Part shown: positions 24,169 to 32,850 of the stretch, piece after piece
Position numbering within the stretch: the stretch's first letter is position 1
Layout: the number at the start of each line of letters is the position of its first letter
Assembly: GCA_963766345.1 (NCBI GenBank)
Contig: CAVXZL010000008.1
Span: 186,001-250,000 of the forward strand
DNA: 64,000 bases
Source of the DNA: DASVFB01 sp963766345
GTDB taxonomy: Bacteria > Actinomycetota > Thermoleophilia > Gaiellales > Gaiellaceae
Reading direction: 5' to 3'
Position numbers and translations under genes: made by a program
Notes under the pieces: generated by a model
What the model saw: only the letters and a program-made list of their open reading frames with translations
Told to the model about the DNA's origin: nothing
Database searches by the model: none

Positions 24169-24810
24169 ATGAGCGGTTACGCGATCGTGCGGCTGGACGA
24201 CATCGACGAGATCACGGACGGCCGCGAGCCCTGGCGGCCCGTGCGGCACACGCTCGGGATCCGGGCGTTCGGCGTCAGCACGTGGACGGGCAAGGAGGCC
24301 GGCGACCGGATCATCAACGAGCACGACGAGGCCGACGACGAGCAGGAAGAGCTCTACTTCGTGTCGCAGGGTCGCGCGGTGTTCGAGATCGACGGCGAAC
24401 GGCACGACGCGGCCGCAGGCACGTTCGTCTTCGTCAAGCCGGGCGTGAAGCGGACGGCGTTCGCCGAGGAGCCGGGTACGACGCTCGTCGCGGTGGGCGC
24501 CGTTCCCGGGAAGGCGTTCGAGCCGCACGGCTACGACGTGTGGGCGCCGCTCAAGCCGCTGTACGACGCCGGCGACTACGCCGGCGTGGCCGATGCGGGG
24601 CGCGCGTCGATCGAGGCCGCCGAGTACCCGGACGCGATGTACAACCTCGCCTGTTGCGAGAGCCTCGCCGGGCGCAAGGAGGACGCGCTCAGGCATCTCC
24701 GCCGCTCGATCGAGCTCTCGGAGCGCTTCCGCTCGTTCGCGAGGAGCGACTCCGACTTCGAGTCGATCCGCGAGGAGCCGGCCTTCAAGGAGATCGTCGG
24801 CACGTCGTGA
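24169..24810 (+). CDS. Cupin domain protein with C-terminal TPR-like tail
   Basis: 213 aa. Residues ~30-120 form a cupin barrel: INEHDEADDEQEELYFVSQG, then a core with FEIDGERHDAAAGTFVFVKPG. Acidic and His residues are in metal-ligand positions. Residues ~130-213 (VWAPLKPLYDAGDYAGVADA, ACCESLAGRKEDALRHLRRS, DSDFESIREEPAFKEIVG) are the same helical tail found on the GFA protein at 20051. The catalytic role is unknown; such cupins often bind small molecules. Ribosome site AAGGGGG. Confidence 0.85.
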   Translation: MSGYAIVRLDDIDEITDGREPWRPVRHTLGIRAFGVSTWTGKEAGDRIINEHDEADDEQEELYFVSQGRAVFEIDGERHDAAAGTFVFVKPGVKRTAFAEEPGTTLVAVGAVPGKAFEPHGYDVWAPLKPLYDAGDYAGVADAGRASIEAAEYPDAMYNLACCESLAGRKEDALRHLRRSIELSERFRSFARSDSDFESIREEPAFKEIVGTS

Positions 24811-25043
24811 GCCGAGGGCCTCGCCACCGTCATGGGCGGCCGGTGGGGCGGTTCGGCAGCGGGTAGTCGAGCTCCGAGATCGGCATGTCGTTCCTTCCTG
24901 GAGGGTTCCGGGCGACGCCTGCGAATCTGACGGACGCCGGCCTCTCGTTCGAGGGGCCGCACCGCCCGATGCGTGGCGGAAATCCGCCAGGCGCCTGAGC
25001 CGGCGCCGCAGGAGTCCGCGCCGGCGCGCAGAAGGGTCGCCGC

Positions 25044-27221
25044 GTGGCGGCCCGGAAGAAGAAGCGCGGCCTCAGGCCTCGCATACCCTCGCGCGTGAAG
25101 CGCCGCACGAGCGCGAAGCCGAAGCGCGGCCGTCCGCACGGTCATCACTCCGAGCTCTGGGGCCTCGGGCTCGTCGCCCTCGGGCTCTTTCTCGCGGTCG
25201 TTCTCTACGGCGGCTGGAACGGAGGTCTCGTCGGCGGGCCCGCCGCGGACGCCGTGCACGGGCTCGTCGGCGTGGCCGCGTACGTCGTCCCGCTCGCGCT
25301 GCTCGGCGTCGGCGGGCTCATGGTCGCGCGGAGCGAGCTCGTGGACTTTCGGCCGTTTCGCATCGGGCTCATCGTGCTCGCCTTCGGGCTCCTGACGACG
25401 CTCGGCTCCGCGCACGGCGGCTTTCTCGGCGACGTCTTCGGCGGCGGGCTGCACAAGCTTCTCGGCCCGGGCGCCGCGATCGTCGGCGGCCTCGCGCTCG
25501 TCATCGGCACGCTGCTCCTCACCGGCGCCTCCGTCGGTGCGCTCGTCCGCCGCTCGCACCAGGCCGTGCGCCGCGCGGCGAAGCGGAGGCCGCGTCCGGC
25601 CGCCGCAGCGCGCGCCTCGGCGCCGAAGCCGAAGCTCAAGGTCGCGACGAAGCCGCCGCTCGACGCCGTCGAGGCGTTCCCGGACGTCGTCGGCGGCGAT
25701 CCGCAGCCGCTGCTCGTCCAGCCCGAGCACCTCGACGAGGATCCGCCGACGCTGTTCGACGTCAAGGACCTGAGCGAGGATCGCCCCGAGTACGTCCTGC
25801 CCGACCGAAGCCTGCTCCACAGGTCACAGTCGAACGGCAAGGCGGATCCCGCCGCAGCCGACCGGATCGGCGAGGCACTCGTCCAGACGCTCGAGCACTT
25901 CGGCATCGACGCGACGCTCGTCGGCCGCATCGCCGGCCCGCGCGTGACGCGCTACGAGCTGCAGCTCGCGCCCGGCACGAAGGTCTCGAAGGTCGCCGCG
26001 CTGAAGGACGACCTGAGCTACGCGCTCGCCACGACCGAGATCCGCATCCTCGCGCCGATTCCCGGCAAGCAGGCGGTCGGCGTCGAGGTCCCGAACCTGT
26101 CGCCGAACCTCGTCACGCTCGGCGACATCTACGACGACCTGCCGCAGACCGCGTCGCCGCTCTCCGTCTGGCTCGGCAAGGACATCTCCGGCAATGCGGT
26201 GTGGACCGACCTCGCACGGATGCCGCACATCCTCATCGCCGGCACGACCGGCTCGGGGAAGTCCGGCTGCATCAACACGATCCTCACGTCGATCCTGCTT
26301 CGCGCGACGCCCGACGAGGTGCGGATGATCCTCGTCGACCCCAAGCGGATCGAGCTCGGCTACTACGAGTCGATCCCGCACCTGCTGACGCCCGTCGTCT
26401 CGTCGCCGAAGCAGGCCGCGGCCGCGCTCGCGAACGTCGTCGCGGAGATGGAGCGCCGCTACGAGAAGATGTCGATCCTCCGCTCGCGCAGCCTCAGCGA
26501 GGCCAACCGCGCCCTGCGCGCGCGCGGCGAGCCGGCAATGCCGTACCTGCTCGTCGTCATCGACGAGCTCGCGGACCTGATGATGATCTCGCCGCAGGAC
26601 GTGGAGGACGCGATCATCCGCCTCGCGCAGAAGTCGCGCGCCGTCGGCATCCACCTCGTGCTCGCGACGCAGCGGCCGTCGGTCGACGTGATCACCGGAA
26701 TGATCAAGGCGAACGTCCCGTCGCGCATCGCGTTCGCGGTGTCGTCGCAGACGGACTCGCGCGTGATCCTCGACGGGAACGGCGCCGAGTCGCTCCTCGG
26801 CCAGGGCGACATGCTCTTCAAGCCGCTCGGCACGTCGCGGCTGCAGCGTTTGCAAGGAGCCTACGTAACCGAAGAGGAGGTCTCGCTCGTCGTCGAGCAG
26901 GCACGTGCGCAGAGGCCGCAGGAGCTCGACGAGTCGCTCCTCGTGCCGCCCGAGGTGGAGCCGTCCGAAGACGACGTCGCAGACGGCGAGTTCGACCCCG
27001 ACGAGGATCCGCTGCTCGAGCGCGCGATCGAGATCGTCGTCCAGACGCAGACGGCGTCCGTCTCGCTGTTGCAGCGCCGTTTGCGGGTCGGCTACACGCG
27101 CGCGGGGCGCCTGATCGACATGCTGGAGCGCCGCGGGATCATCTCCGGATATGAAGGATCGAAGCCCCGTCGCGTGCTCGTGGACGAGCGCGTCCTCGCC
27201 GAGATCGGCGATCAGACCTGA
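25044..27221 (+). CDS. ftsK: DNA translocase FtsK/SpoIIIE
   Basis: 725 aa, GTG start after a basic RKKKRGLRPR tail. Residues ~30-165 hold four membrane helices. A linker and the alpha/beta motor domain follow: Walker A GTTGSGKS (~403), VDPKRIELGYYESIPHLL, Walker B YLLVVIDELADLMM, and FAVSSQTDSRVILD. The C-terminal winged-helix gamma domain (~660-725) contains TASVSLLQRRLRVGYTRAGR, which reads DNA polarity sequences. Known role: pumps chromosome ends through the division septum as a hexamer. It is shorter in the linker than E. coli FtsK, normal for Gram-positives. Confidence 0.95.
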   Translation: MAARKKKRGLRPRIPSRVKRRTSAKPKRGRPHGHHSELWGLGLVALGLFLAVVLYGGWNGGLVGGPAADAVHGLVGVAAYVVPLALLGVGGLMVARSELVDFRPFRIGLIVLAFGLLTTLGSAHGGFLGDVFGGGLHKLLGPGAAIVGGLALVIGTLLLTGASVGALVRRSHQAVRRAAKRRPRPAAAARASAPKPKLKVATKPPLDAVEAFPDVVGGDPQPLLVQPEHLDEDPPTLFDVKDLSEDRPEYVLPDRSLLHRSQSNGKADPAAADRIGEALVQTLEHFGIDATLVGRIAGPRVTRYELQLAPGTKVSKVAALKDDLSYALATTEIRILAPIPGKQAVGVEVPNLSPNLVTLGDIYDDLPQTASPLSVWLGKDISGNAVWTDLARMPHILIAGTTGSGKSGCINTILTSILLRATPDEVRMILVDPKRIELGYYESIPHLLTPVVSSPKQAAAALANVVAEMERRYEKMSILRSRSLSEANRALRARGEPAMPYLLVVIDELADLMMISPQDVEDAIIRLAQKSRAVGIHLVLATQRPSVDVITGMIKANVPSRIAFAVSSQTDSRVILDGNGAESLLGQGDMLFKPLGTSRLQRLQGAYVTEEEVSLVVEQARAQRPQELDESLLVPPEVEPSEDDVADGEFDPDEDPLLERAIEIVVQTQTASVSLLQRRLRVGYTRAGRLIDMLERRGIISGYEGSKPRRVLVDERVLAEIGDQT

Positions 27222-27248
27222 AGGCCCGGAGCGGGTTCGTAAAACGCT

Positions 27249-27276
27249 TTGTGAATGATCTGTTTGTGCCTAGACC
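27249..27276 (+). promoter_or_regulatory. Possible promoter of the BMP-type ABC operon
   Basis: TTGTGA (27249-27254), a 16-base spacer and TAGACC (27271-27276) lie 75 bases before the GTG start in the only non-coding gap ahead of the operon. The match is moderate. Confidence 0.35.
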
Positions 27277-27350
27277 CGTGTCCTAACAGCGGGTTAGGAT
27301 CGGGCGTCTTATCGTTTAGGGACCGCACCATTTACCTTTAGGAGGGCTTA

Positions 27351-28385
27351 GTGAAGTTCACCCGCACAGGCATCGCTGCGCTTGCGGTGCTCGTCATCGC
27401 GGCGACTGCGCTCGTGCTGACATCAATCGGCTCGGCCAAGCCGGCCAAGACCGCGGCGACGCCGTTCAAGATGGCGATCGTCACCGACATCGGCAGCCTT
27501 CAGGACCGCTCGTTCAACCAGCTCGCGAACGAGGGTCGGAAGAAGATCGGCAAGAAGCTCGGAATCGCGACGCGCGTCTACGAGACGCACTCGGAGTCCG
27601 AGCGCATCCCGAACATGCTCGCTGCGAGCAAGGCCGGCTACAACATGATCTTCGCGGTCGGCTTCCTCAACTACACGGCGCTCAACGCTGTCGCGCCGAA
27701 GTTCCCGGCGCTTCGCTATGCCGGGGTCGATGAGCCGTACGTCCTCTTCAGCAAGAAGCCGAAGAACGCGGCCGGCATCGTCTTCGCCGAGCAGGAAGGC
27801 GGCTACCTGGTCGGCTACCTCGCCGGTCTGGAGGCGAAGAAGGAGGGCTTCGACACGATCAGCGCCGTCGGAGCGAACAACGTGCCCGCGATCGTGCATT
27901 ACATCAGCGGCTACATCCAGGGCGCGAAGAAGGCGAACCCGGGCATCAAGGTGCTGGCCAACTACGCCAACGATCCGACCTTCAACGATCAGGCGAAGTG
28001 CCACGAGACTGCGCTGAACCAGATCAACCAGGGCTCGCACGTCGTCTTCCAGGTCGCCGGCGGCTGTGGCCTCGGCGCGTTGCAGGCGGCGAAGGAGAAC
28101 AAGGTCTGGGGCATCGGCGTCGACGCCGACCAGCGCTACCTCGGTCCGCACATCATGACCAGCGCACTGAAGAAGGTCGACAAGGCCGTCGAGGACCTGA
28201 CCACCCTCGCGAAGCAGGGCAAGCTGAAGACGGGTAAGGACTACGTGTTCAGCCTCAAGAACGGCGGCATGGGTCTCGGCTCGATCAGCCCGAAGATCCC
28301 GAAGGCGTACGTGACCAAGACCACCGCGATCGCAAAGCAGATCGCAAGCGGCAAGATCAAGGTCAAGGCGCAGGTCAAGTTCTAG
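27351..28385 (+). CDS. BMP-family substrate-binding protein of a nucleoside-type ABC transporter
   Basis: 344 aa; GTG start with AGGAGGG upstream. Signal peptide residues ~8-30 (IAALAVLVIAATALVLT). No lipobox cysteine is visible, which is unusual for the family; anchoring may be by an uncleaved helix. The BMP fold is marked by VTDIGSLQDRSFNQLANEG, FAVGFLNYTALNAVA, FAEQEGGYLVGYLAGL and WGIGVDADQ. Relatives (PnrA, BmpA-type) bind purine nucleosides or related compounds. It is the first gene of the operon, followed by a hairpin, then the ATPase and two permeases. Confidence 0.9.
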   Translation: MKFTRTGIAALAVLVIAATALVLTSIGSAKPAKTAATPFKMAIVTDIGSLQDRSFNQLANEGRKKIGKKLGIATRVYETHSESERIPNMLAASKAGYNMIFAVGFLNYTALNAVAPKFPALRYAGVDEPYVLFSKKPKNAAGIVFAEQEGGYLVGYLAGLEAKKEGFDTISAVGANNVPAIVHYISGYIQGAKKANPGIKVLANYANDPTFNDQAKCHETALNQINQGSHVVFQVAGGCGLGALQAAKENKVWGIGVDADQRYLGPHIMTSALKKVDKAVEDLTTLAKQGKLKTGKDYVFSLKNGGMGLGSISPKIPKAYVTKTTAIAKQIASGKIKVKAQVKF

Positions 28386-28397
28386 ACAAGTCGGTTC

Positions 28398-28424
28398 ACG
28401 GGGGTGGGTTCCGCCCACCCCCGT
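28398..28424 (+). terminator. Hairpin between binding-protein and ATPase genes (possible attenuator)
   Basis: A perfect 11-bp stem (28398-28408 with 28414-28424) and a 5-nt loop lie 12 bases past the stop and 14 bases before the ATPase start. Placed there it may stop part of the transcription or protect the upstream mRNA, giving more binding protein than transporter. Confidence 0.65.
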
Positions 28425-28437
28425 AGAATCGCCCGCG

Positions 28438-29967
28438 ATGGCTGAGGGCCCGGCTCCCGTCCTCGAACTGCGGGGAATCACCAAGGTCTTCCCCGGCACC
28501 GTCGCCAACGACCACATCGATCTCGACCTCCGCCGCGGCGAGGTGCACGCCTTGCTCGGGGAGAACGGCGCCGGCAAGACGACGCTGATGAACATCCTTT
28601 ACGGGCTCTCGAAGCCCGACGAGGGTGAGATCTTCCTCAACGGCGAGCGCATCACCTTCAGCTCGCCGAAGGAGGCGATCGAGCGCGGGATCGGCATGGT
28701 GCACCAGCACTTCATGCTCATCCCGGTGATGACGGTCGCCGAGAACATCGTGCTCGGGATCGAGCCGAGCGCCAAGGGCTTTCTCGACTACGACTCCGCA
28801 CGCGAGCGCGTGCGCGAGCTGGCGCGAACCTTCGGTTTTCACATCGATCCGGACGCGCGGATCGAGGACATCGGCGTCGGCCAGCAGCAACGGGTCGAGA
28901 TCCTGAAGGCGCTCTACCGCAACGCGAGCATCCTCATCCTCGACGAACCGACGGCGGTGCTGACACCGCAGGAGGCGAGCGAGTTCTTCGGCATCCTGCA
29001 GACGTTGCAGCGCGAGGGCATCTCGATCATCTTCATCAGCCACAAGCTGAACGAGGTGCTGGAGATCGCCGACCGTGTCACGGTGCTGCGGCGCGGCAAG
29101 AAGATCGAGACCGTGCCGCTCGAGGGGGCGACGCAGGAGTCGCTTGCGCGTGCGATGGTCGGGCGCGAGGTGCTCCTCCGCGTCAAGAAGGAGCCGGCGC
29201 ACCCGGGAGATGTCCTGCTCGAGGTCGAGGACCTGCACGTGCTCGACGACCGCGGCATCGAGAAGGTGCGCGGCGTCTCGCTTTCGGTGCGCGCCGGCGA
29301 GATCGTCGGCATCGCCGGTGTGGACGGCAACGGGCAGACGGAGTTGATCGACGCGATTACGGGTCTGATGAAGATCGAGAGCGGCTCGGTCCGCATCACG
29401 GGCGTTGAGCTCCGCCACGCGAGCGCCCGGGACGTCCTCGAGGCCGGAGTGGGGCATATCCCCCAGGACCGGCAGCGGCGCGGCCTCGTGCTCGAGTTCT
29501 CGATCGCCGAGAACGTCGCGCTGCACGACTTCCGCAAGTCGCCGAACGCGCGCCTCGGCTGGCTCTATCCGAAGCGGCTGGTCGAGAAGGCGCGCGGGCT
29601 GATCCGCGAGTTCGACGTCCGCGGCGGCGGGCCTCAGACGCCGGCCGGGGCGCTGTCAGGCGGCAACCAGCAGAAAGTGATCCTTGCGCGCGAGATCGAC
29701 CGCGACCCGAAGGTGCTGATCGCCGCCCAGCCGACGCGCGGGCTCGACGTCGGTGCGATCGAGGTCGTCCACGCGCGGCTGATCGAGGAGCGCAACGAGG
29801 GCCGAGGCATTCTGCTCGTCTCGCTCGAGCTCGACGAGATCCTGTCGCTTTCCGACCGCATCGTCGTCCTCTTCGAGGGCGAGATCGTGGGCGAGTACTC
29901 GTCGGCCGCGACCGAGGAGGAGCTGGGAATCGCAATGACCGGCGGACGGAAAGAGGCCGCAGCGTGA
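28438..29967 (+). CDS. ABC transporter ATP-binding protein with two nucleotide-binding domains
   Basis: 509 aa, typical of the simple-sugar/nucleoside (RbsA/NupA-like) type. NBD1: Walker A GENGAGKTT (~40), signature region GVGQQQRVEILKAL, Walker B LILDEPTAVL. NBD2: degenerate Walker A GVDGNGQTE (~298), signature LSGGNQQKVILAREI and Walker B-like LIAAQPTRGLD, where the catalytic Glu is Gln. This asymmetry is usual in the family. It energises the two permeases that follow. Confidence 0.93.
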   Translation: MAEGPAPVLELRGITKVFPGTVANDHIDLDLRRGEVHALLGENGAGKTTLMNILYGLSKPDEGEIFLNGERITFSSPKEAIERGIGMVHQHFMLIPVMTVAENIVLGIEPSAKGFLDYDSARERVRELARTFGFHIDPDARIEDIGVGQQQRVEILKALYRNASILILDEPTAVLTPQEASEFFGILQTLQREGISIIFISHKLNEVLEIADRVTVLRRGKKIETVPLEGATQESLARAMVGREVLLRVKKEPAHPGDVLLEVEDLHVLDDRGIEKVRGVSLSVRAGEIVGIAGVDGNGQTELIDAITGLMKIESGSVRITGVELRHASARDVLEAGVGHIPQDRQRRGLVLEFSIAENVALHDFRKSPNARLGWLYPKRLVEKARGLIREFDVRGGGPQTPAGALSGGNQQKVILAREIDRDPKVLIAAQPTRGLDVGAIEVVHARLIEERNEGRGILLVSLELDEILSLSDRIVVLFEGEIVGEYSSAATEEELGIAMTGGRKEAAA

Positions 29968-30032
29968 CGAAGTTGCGCTGCCAGGAGGGTTCCCCCCGTA
30001 CGGCCGAGTCAACAGCGAGGGCGGTCGCCTGA
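29964..30032 (+). CDS. Possible 22-codon linking ORF between ATPase and permease
   Basis: GTG at 29964 overlaps the ATPase stop (GTGA). The frame runs 22 codons to a TGA at 30030-30032, which in turn overlaps the putative CTG start of the permease. The peptide (TKLRCQEGSPRTAESTARAV) shows no family. It may serve only to carry ribosomes from one gene to the next. Existence is uncertain. Confidence 0.3.
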   Translation: MTKLRCQEGSPRTAESTARAVA

Positions 30033-31327
30033 GCACGGACGTCCAGCAGCTCGAGCCCGAGCCGCTCGGCGACCCCGAGCCGGGAAGCCTCGTCGCTCGG
30101 TACGGCATCCTCCAGAAGGCGGAGGGGTTGATCGCGCCGCTGCTCACGCTCGTCCTCGCGTTCCTGGTCAGCGGTGTCGTCGTACTGCTGACGACGGGCA
30201 GTATCGGCGACACGCTGAAGACATACCGCGCGATCTTCCGCGGCGCGGGGCTCGACTGGTTCTTCAACGTGGGGAGCTACTCGATCGGCGTTCCGTTCTC
30301 GAGCGCAACCGTCTGGTTCCCATGGAACACGGACGACATCACCTCGCAGGCGGCGTCCAACCTCGAGCAGACCCTGCTGCTGTGGACGGCGCTCGTGCTC
30401 ACGGGGCTCGCCGTCGCCTTCGCGTTCCGCTGCGGCCTCTTCAACATCGGCGGAAACGGGCAGTACCTCGCCGGCTCGATCGCCGCCGTCCTGATCGCGA
30501 CCGAACTCCCGAACGTGGTGAACCTGCCGAGCCTGTTGCTGATCCTCGTGTCGGTGTTCGGCGCAATGGTCGCGGGCGCCGCCCTCGCGGGCATCGCGGG
30601 CCTCCTCAAGGGCACGGTCGGCGCACACGAGGTGATCACCACGATCATGCTCAACTGGATCGTCGTCTGGGTCGGGTCGTACCTGTTCGACGTCGGCGGT
30701 CCACTCCAGACGAACTCGGGTGCGGCCGCGGGCGCGGTTCCGTCCTCGAACGACGTTCCGGACAAGGCGCACCTGCACACGTTCTGGGGTGATCCTCTGC
30801 TGCAGGGACTGCATATCGGCTTCTTCGTCTCGATTGCAGCCCTCGTCGTGTACTCGCTCGTGCTTAACCGCACGACGCTCGGCTACGAGGTGCGGGCGGT
30901 CGGGCACAACCCGGAGGCCGCCCGCTACGGCGGCATCAACGTCCCACGCAACTACTTCGTCGCCATGGCGATCGCCGGGATGTTCGCCGGCCTCGCCGGA
31001 GCTCTCGACATCCTCGGCTGGCAGTACCGCGTCGACATCACGACGATCCAGGGGACGAACATCGGCTTCATCGGCATCGCCGTTGCGCTGCTCGGGCGGA
31101 ACACGGCCGTCGGAGTCGGGCTCTCGGCGCTCCTGTTCGCGGCACTGCAGACCGGGACGGCGTCGCGGAACCTCGATCCGTCGATCTTCGCCCCGGGCGT
31201 CGGCGGCAGTCTCGCCGTGATCATCCAGGGGCTCGTCGTGCTCTTCGTCGGGGCGGACGTGCTCATCCTGATCATGCTCGGCTGGCTGCGGCGCGGCCGC
31301 CGGCGTCCGAAACGGTCGCCGGCATGA
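30029..31327 (+). CDS. ABC transporter permease 1 (BMP/nucleoside type); start uncertain
   Basis: 432 aa from CTG 30029, or 399 aa from TTG 30128. About ten membrane helices. Family segments: AFRCGLFNIGGNGQYLAGSI, VGAHEVITTIMLNWIVVW, GYEVRAVGHNPEAARYGGI and NIGFIGIAVALLGRN, as in RbsC/YufP-type permeases. TTG 30128 would begin directly at the first helix and has its G-rich stretch touching the codon. The upstream frame encodes a plausible soluble tail (STDVQQLEPEPLGDPEPG) but contains no ATG, GTG or TTG. CTG 30029 sits 7 bases after GAGGG and overlaps a TGA. Confidence 0.85.
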   Translation: MSTDVQQLEPEPLGDPEPGSLVARYGILQKAEGLIAPLLTLVLAFLVSGVVVLLTTGSIGDTLKTYRAIFRGAGLDWFFNVGSYSIGVPFSSATVWFPWNTDDITSQAASNLEQTLLLWTALVLTGLAVAFAFRCGLFNIGGNGQYLAGSIAAVLIATELPNVVNLPSLLLILVSVFGAMVAGAALAGIAGLLKGTVGAHEVITTIMLNWIVVWVGSYLFDVGGPLQTNSGAAAGAVPSSNDVPDKAHLHTFWGDPLLQGLHIGFFVSIAALVVYSLVLNRTTLGYEVRAVGHNPEAARYGGINVPRNYFVAMAIAGMFAGLAGALDILGWQYRVDITTIQGTNIGFIGIAVALLGRNTAVGVGLSALLFAALQTGTASRNLDPSIFAPGVGGSLAVIIQGLVVLFVGADVLILIMLGWLRRGRRRPKRSPA

Positions 31328-32505
31328 CGTGGCGGATCCCGTGGGGCTCGCGCGCGCTCGGCTTCGCCGCGATTGCCGTCGGCGTCTGCGCGGCGCTCGT
31401 CGCGTTGCCGCCCGTCGGCGCGCGGAGTCCCGCGTTTCCGATCGCGATCGGCCTCCTGGCGATCGCACTTGGACTCGCGTTCTGGCTCATTCGCGGCGAG
31501 CGGCGGATCGGCTGGTACGCGATCGCGGCGGGAGTCGCTGGACTGCTGATCGGCTACTTTGCGACGCGCTCGAGCACGACGAAGCTCGACACTGTCGTCG
31601 TCTGGGGGGCGCTCTTCGCGGCGATGCTGCGGTATGCGACGCCGCTCGCGTTCGCCGCGCTCGGCGGCCTCTTCTCGGAGCGCTCGGGCGTGGTGAACAT
31701 CGGCCTAGAGGGGATGATGCTCATGGGAGCGTTCTTCGCCGTCTGGGGCTCGGACATCACGGGCTCCTGGGCGCTCGCCGTCCTGATCGCGGTCGGCGCC
31801 GGCGGGGCGATGGGCCTCCTGCACGCGGTCTTCTCGATCTCGTTACGCAGCGACCAGATCGTCGGCGGCACGGCGATTAACTTCCTCGCGCTCGGCTTCA
31901 CGAGCTATCTGTTCTTCAAGCTCTACGGCCAGCAGGGAACGCCGAGCGACCTGTCGACGATCCCCGACGTCCACCTCGGCTTCCTCGGACACGGCTTCAT
32001 CGGCGACGTCTTCGGCAGCCTCAACCTGATGATCTGGATCGGGATCATCGTCGTCTTCCTGACGTGGATCGTCGTCTTCAAAACGCCCGTCGGGCTGCGG
32101 ATCCGCGCGTGCGGCGAGCATCCGCGGGCGGCCGACACCGTCGGCATCGACGTGTACGCCGTGCGGTACTCGGCGGTGATCGTGTCGGGCATTCTCGCCG
32201 GTGCGGGCGGCGCGTACCTCTCGATCGGGCTCGGCAGCGCGTTCACCGAGAACATGACCGCGGGACGCGGCTTCATCGCGCTCGCCGCGCTCATCTTCGG
32301 CGGCTGGCGGCCGTTCGGCGCCGCCGCCGCGTGCCTGCTGTTCGGCTTCTCGAGCGCGCTCGGCGTCAACCTGCAGGCGTACTCGACATCGATCTCGACG
32401 CTCTTCACCGCGCTCCCGTACCTCCTCACGCTCGTGGCCGTCGCCGGAGTCATCGGCCGTACGATTCCGCCCGCGGCAGATGGCATTCCCTACAAGAAGC
32501 AATAG
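31324..32505 (+). CDS. ABC transporter permease 2 (BMP/nucleoside type)
   Basis: 393 aa, ATG overlapping the previous stop (ATGA). Helices at the N-terminus (~10-75) precede the family core: GGLFSERSGVVNIGLEGMML, the HAVFSISLRSDQIVGGTAIN helix, VGLRIRACGEHPRAADTVGI and GRGFIALAALIFGGWRP. It pairs with permease 1 as a heterodimer. The N-terminal two-helix extension before the core is longer than in many relatives. Confidence 0.9.
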   Translation: MTWRIPWGSRALGFAAIAVGVCAALVALPPVGARSPAFPIAIGLLAIALGLAFWLIRGERRIGWYAIAAGVAGLLIGYFATRSSTTKLDTVVVWGALFAAMLRYATPLAFAALGGLFSERSGVVNIGLEGMMLMGAFFAVWGSDITGSWALAVLIAVGAGGAMGLLHAVFSISLRSDQIVGGTAINFLALGFTSYLFFKLYGQQGTPSDLSTIPDVHLGFLGHGFIGDVFGSLNLMIWIGIIVVFLTWIVVFKTPVGLRIRACGEHPRAADTVGIDVYAVRYSAVIVSGILAGAGGAYLSIGLGSAFTENMTAGRGFIALAALIFGGWRPFGAAAACLLFGFSSALGVNLQAYSTSISTLFTALPYLLTLVAVAGVIGRTIPPAADGIPYKKQ

Positions 32506-32830
32506 CCGGGCGAACGCGAGGGCGTGGCTGGCGGTGGTCGTCGGCCTGCTCTCGGTCGCGACGGTGCCCGCGGCGATCGCCGTCACGCATTACCGCGACA
32601 TCGAGCTGCTGCACGCGGGGTGGGCGGCGATCCCGGCGTTCCTGCTCGGCGTCGCGGCGCTGCTGCTCGCGCGCGCGGCCCGCCGCCGCACGGAGCGAAC
32701 GATCGGTCGCGTGGGAGGGAGGCGTGTCACGCGCGCCGGACGGTTCCTCGGCGCGCTCGGCGTCTACCTCGCGCTCGCTGCAGCATTGTCGGTAGGCGTG
32801 TACGAGCTGCTGAACAGACTTTCCGCGTAG
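32480..32830 (+). CDS. Small membrane protein at the end of the ABC operon
   Basis: 116 aa, overlapping permease 2 by 26 bases. Three hydrophobic segments: residues ~14-34, ~47-65 and ~88-108, with an Arg-rich loop (RAARRRTERTIGRVGGRR) between the second and third. No family recognised. The overlap suggests co-translation, but a transport role is not shown. Confidence 0.65.
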   Translation: MAFPTRSNSRANARAWLAVVVGLLSVATVPAAIAVTHYRDIELLHAGWAAIPAFLLGVAALLLARAARRRTERTIGRVGGRRVTRAGRFLGALGVYLALAAALSVGVYELLNRLSA

Positions 32831-32850
32831 CGGGTCTACACTGAGCCGAC

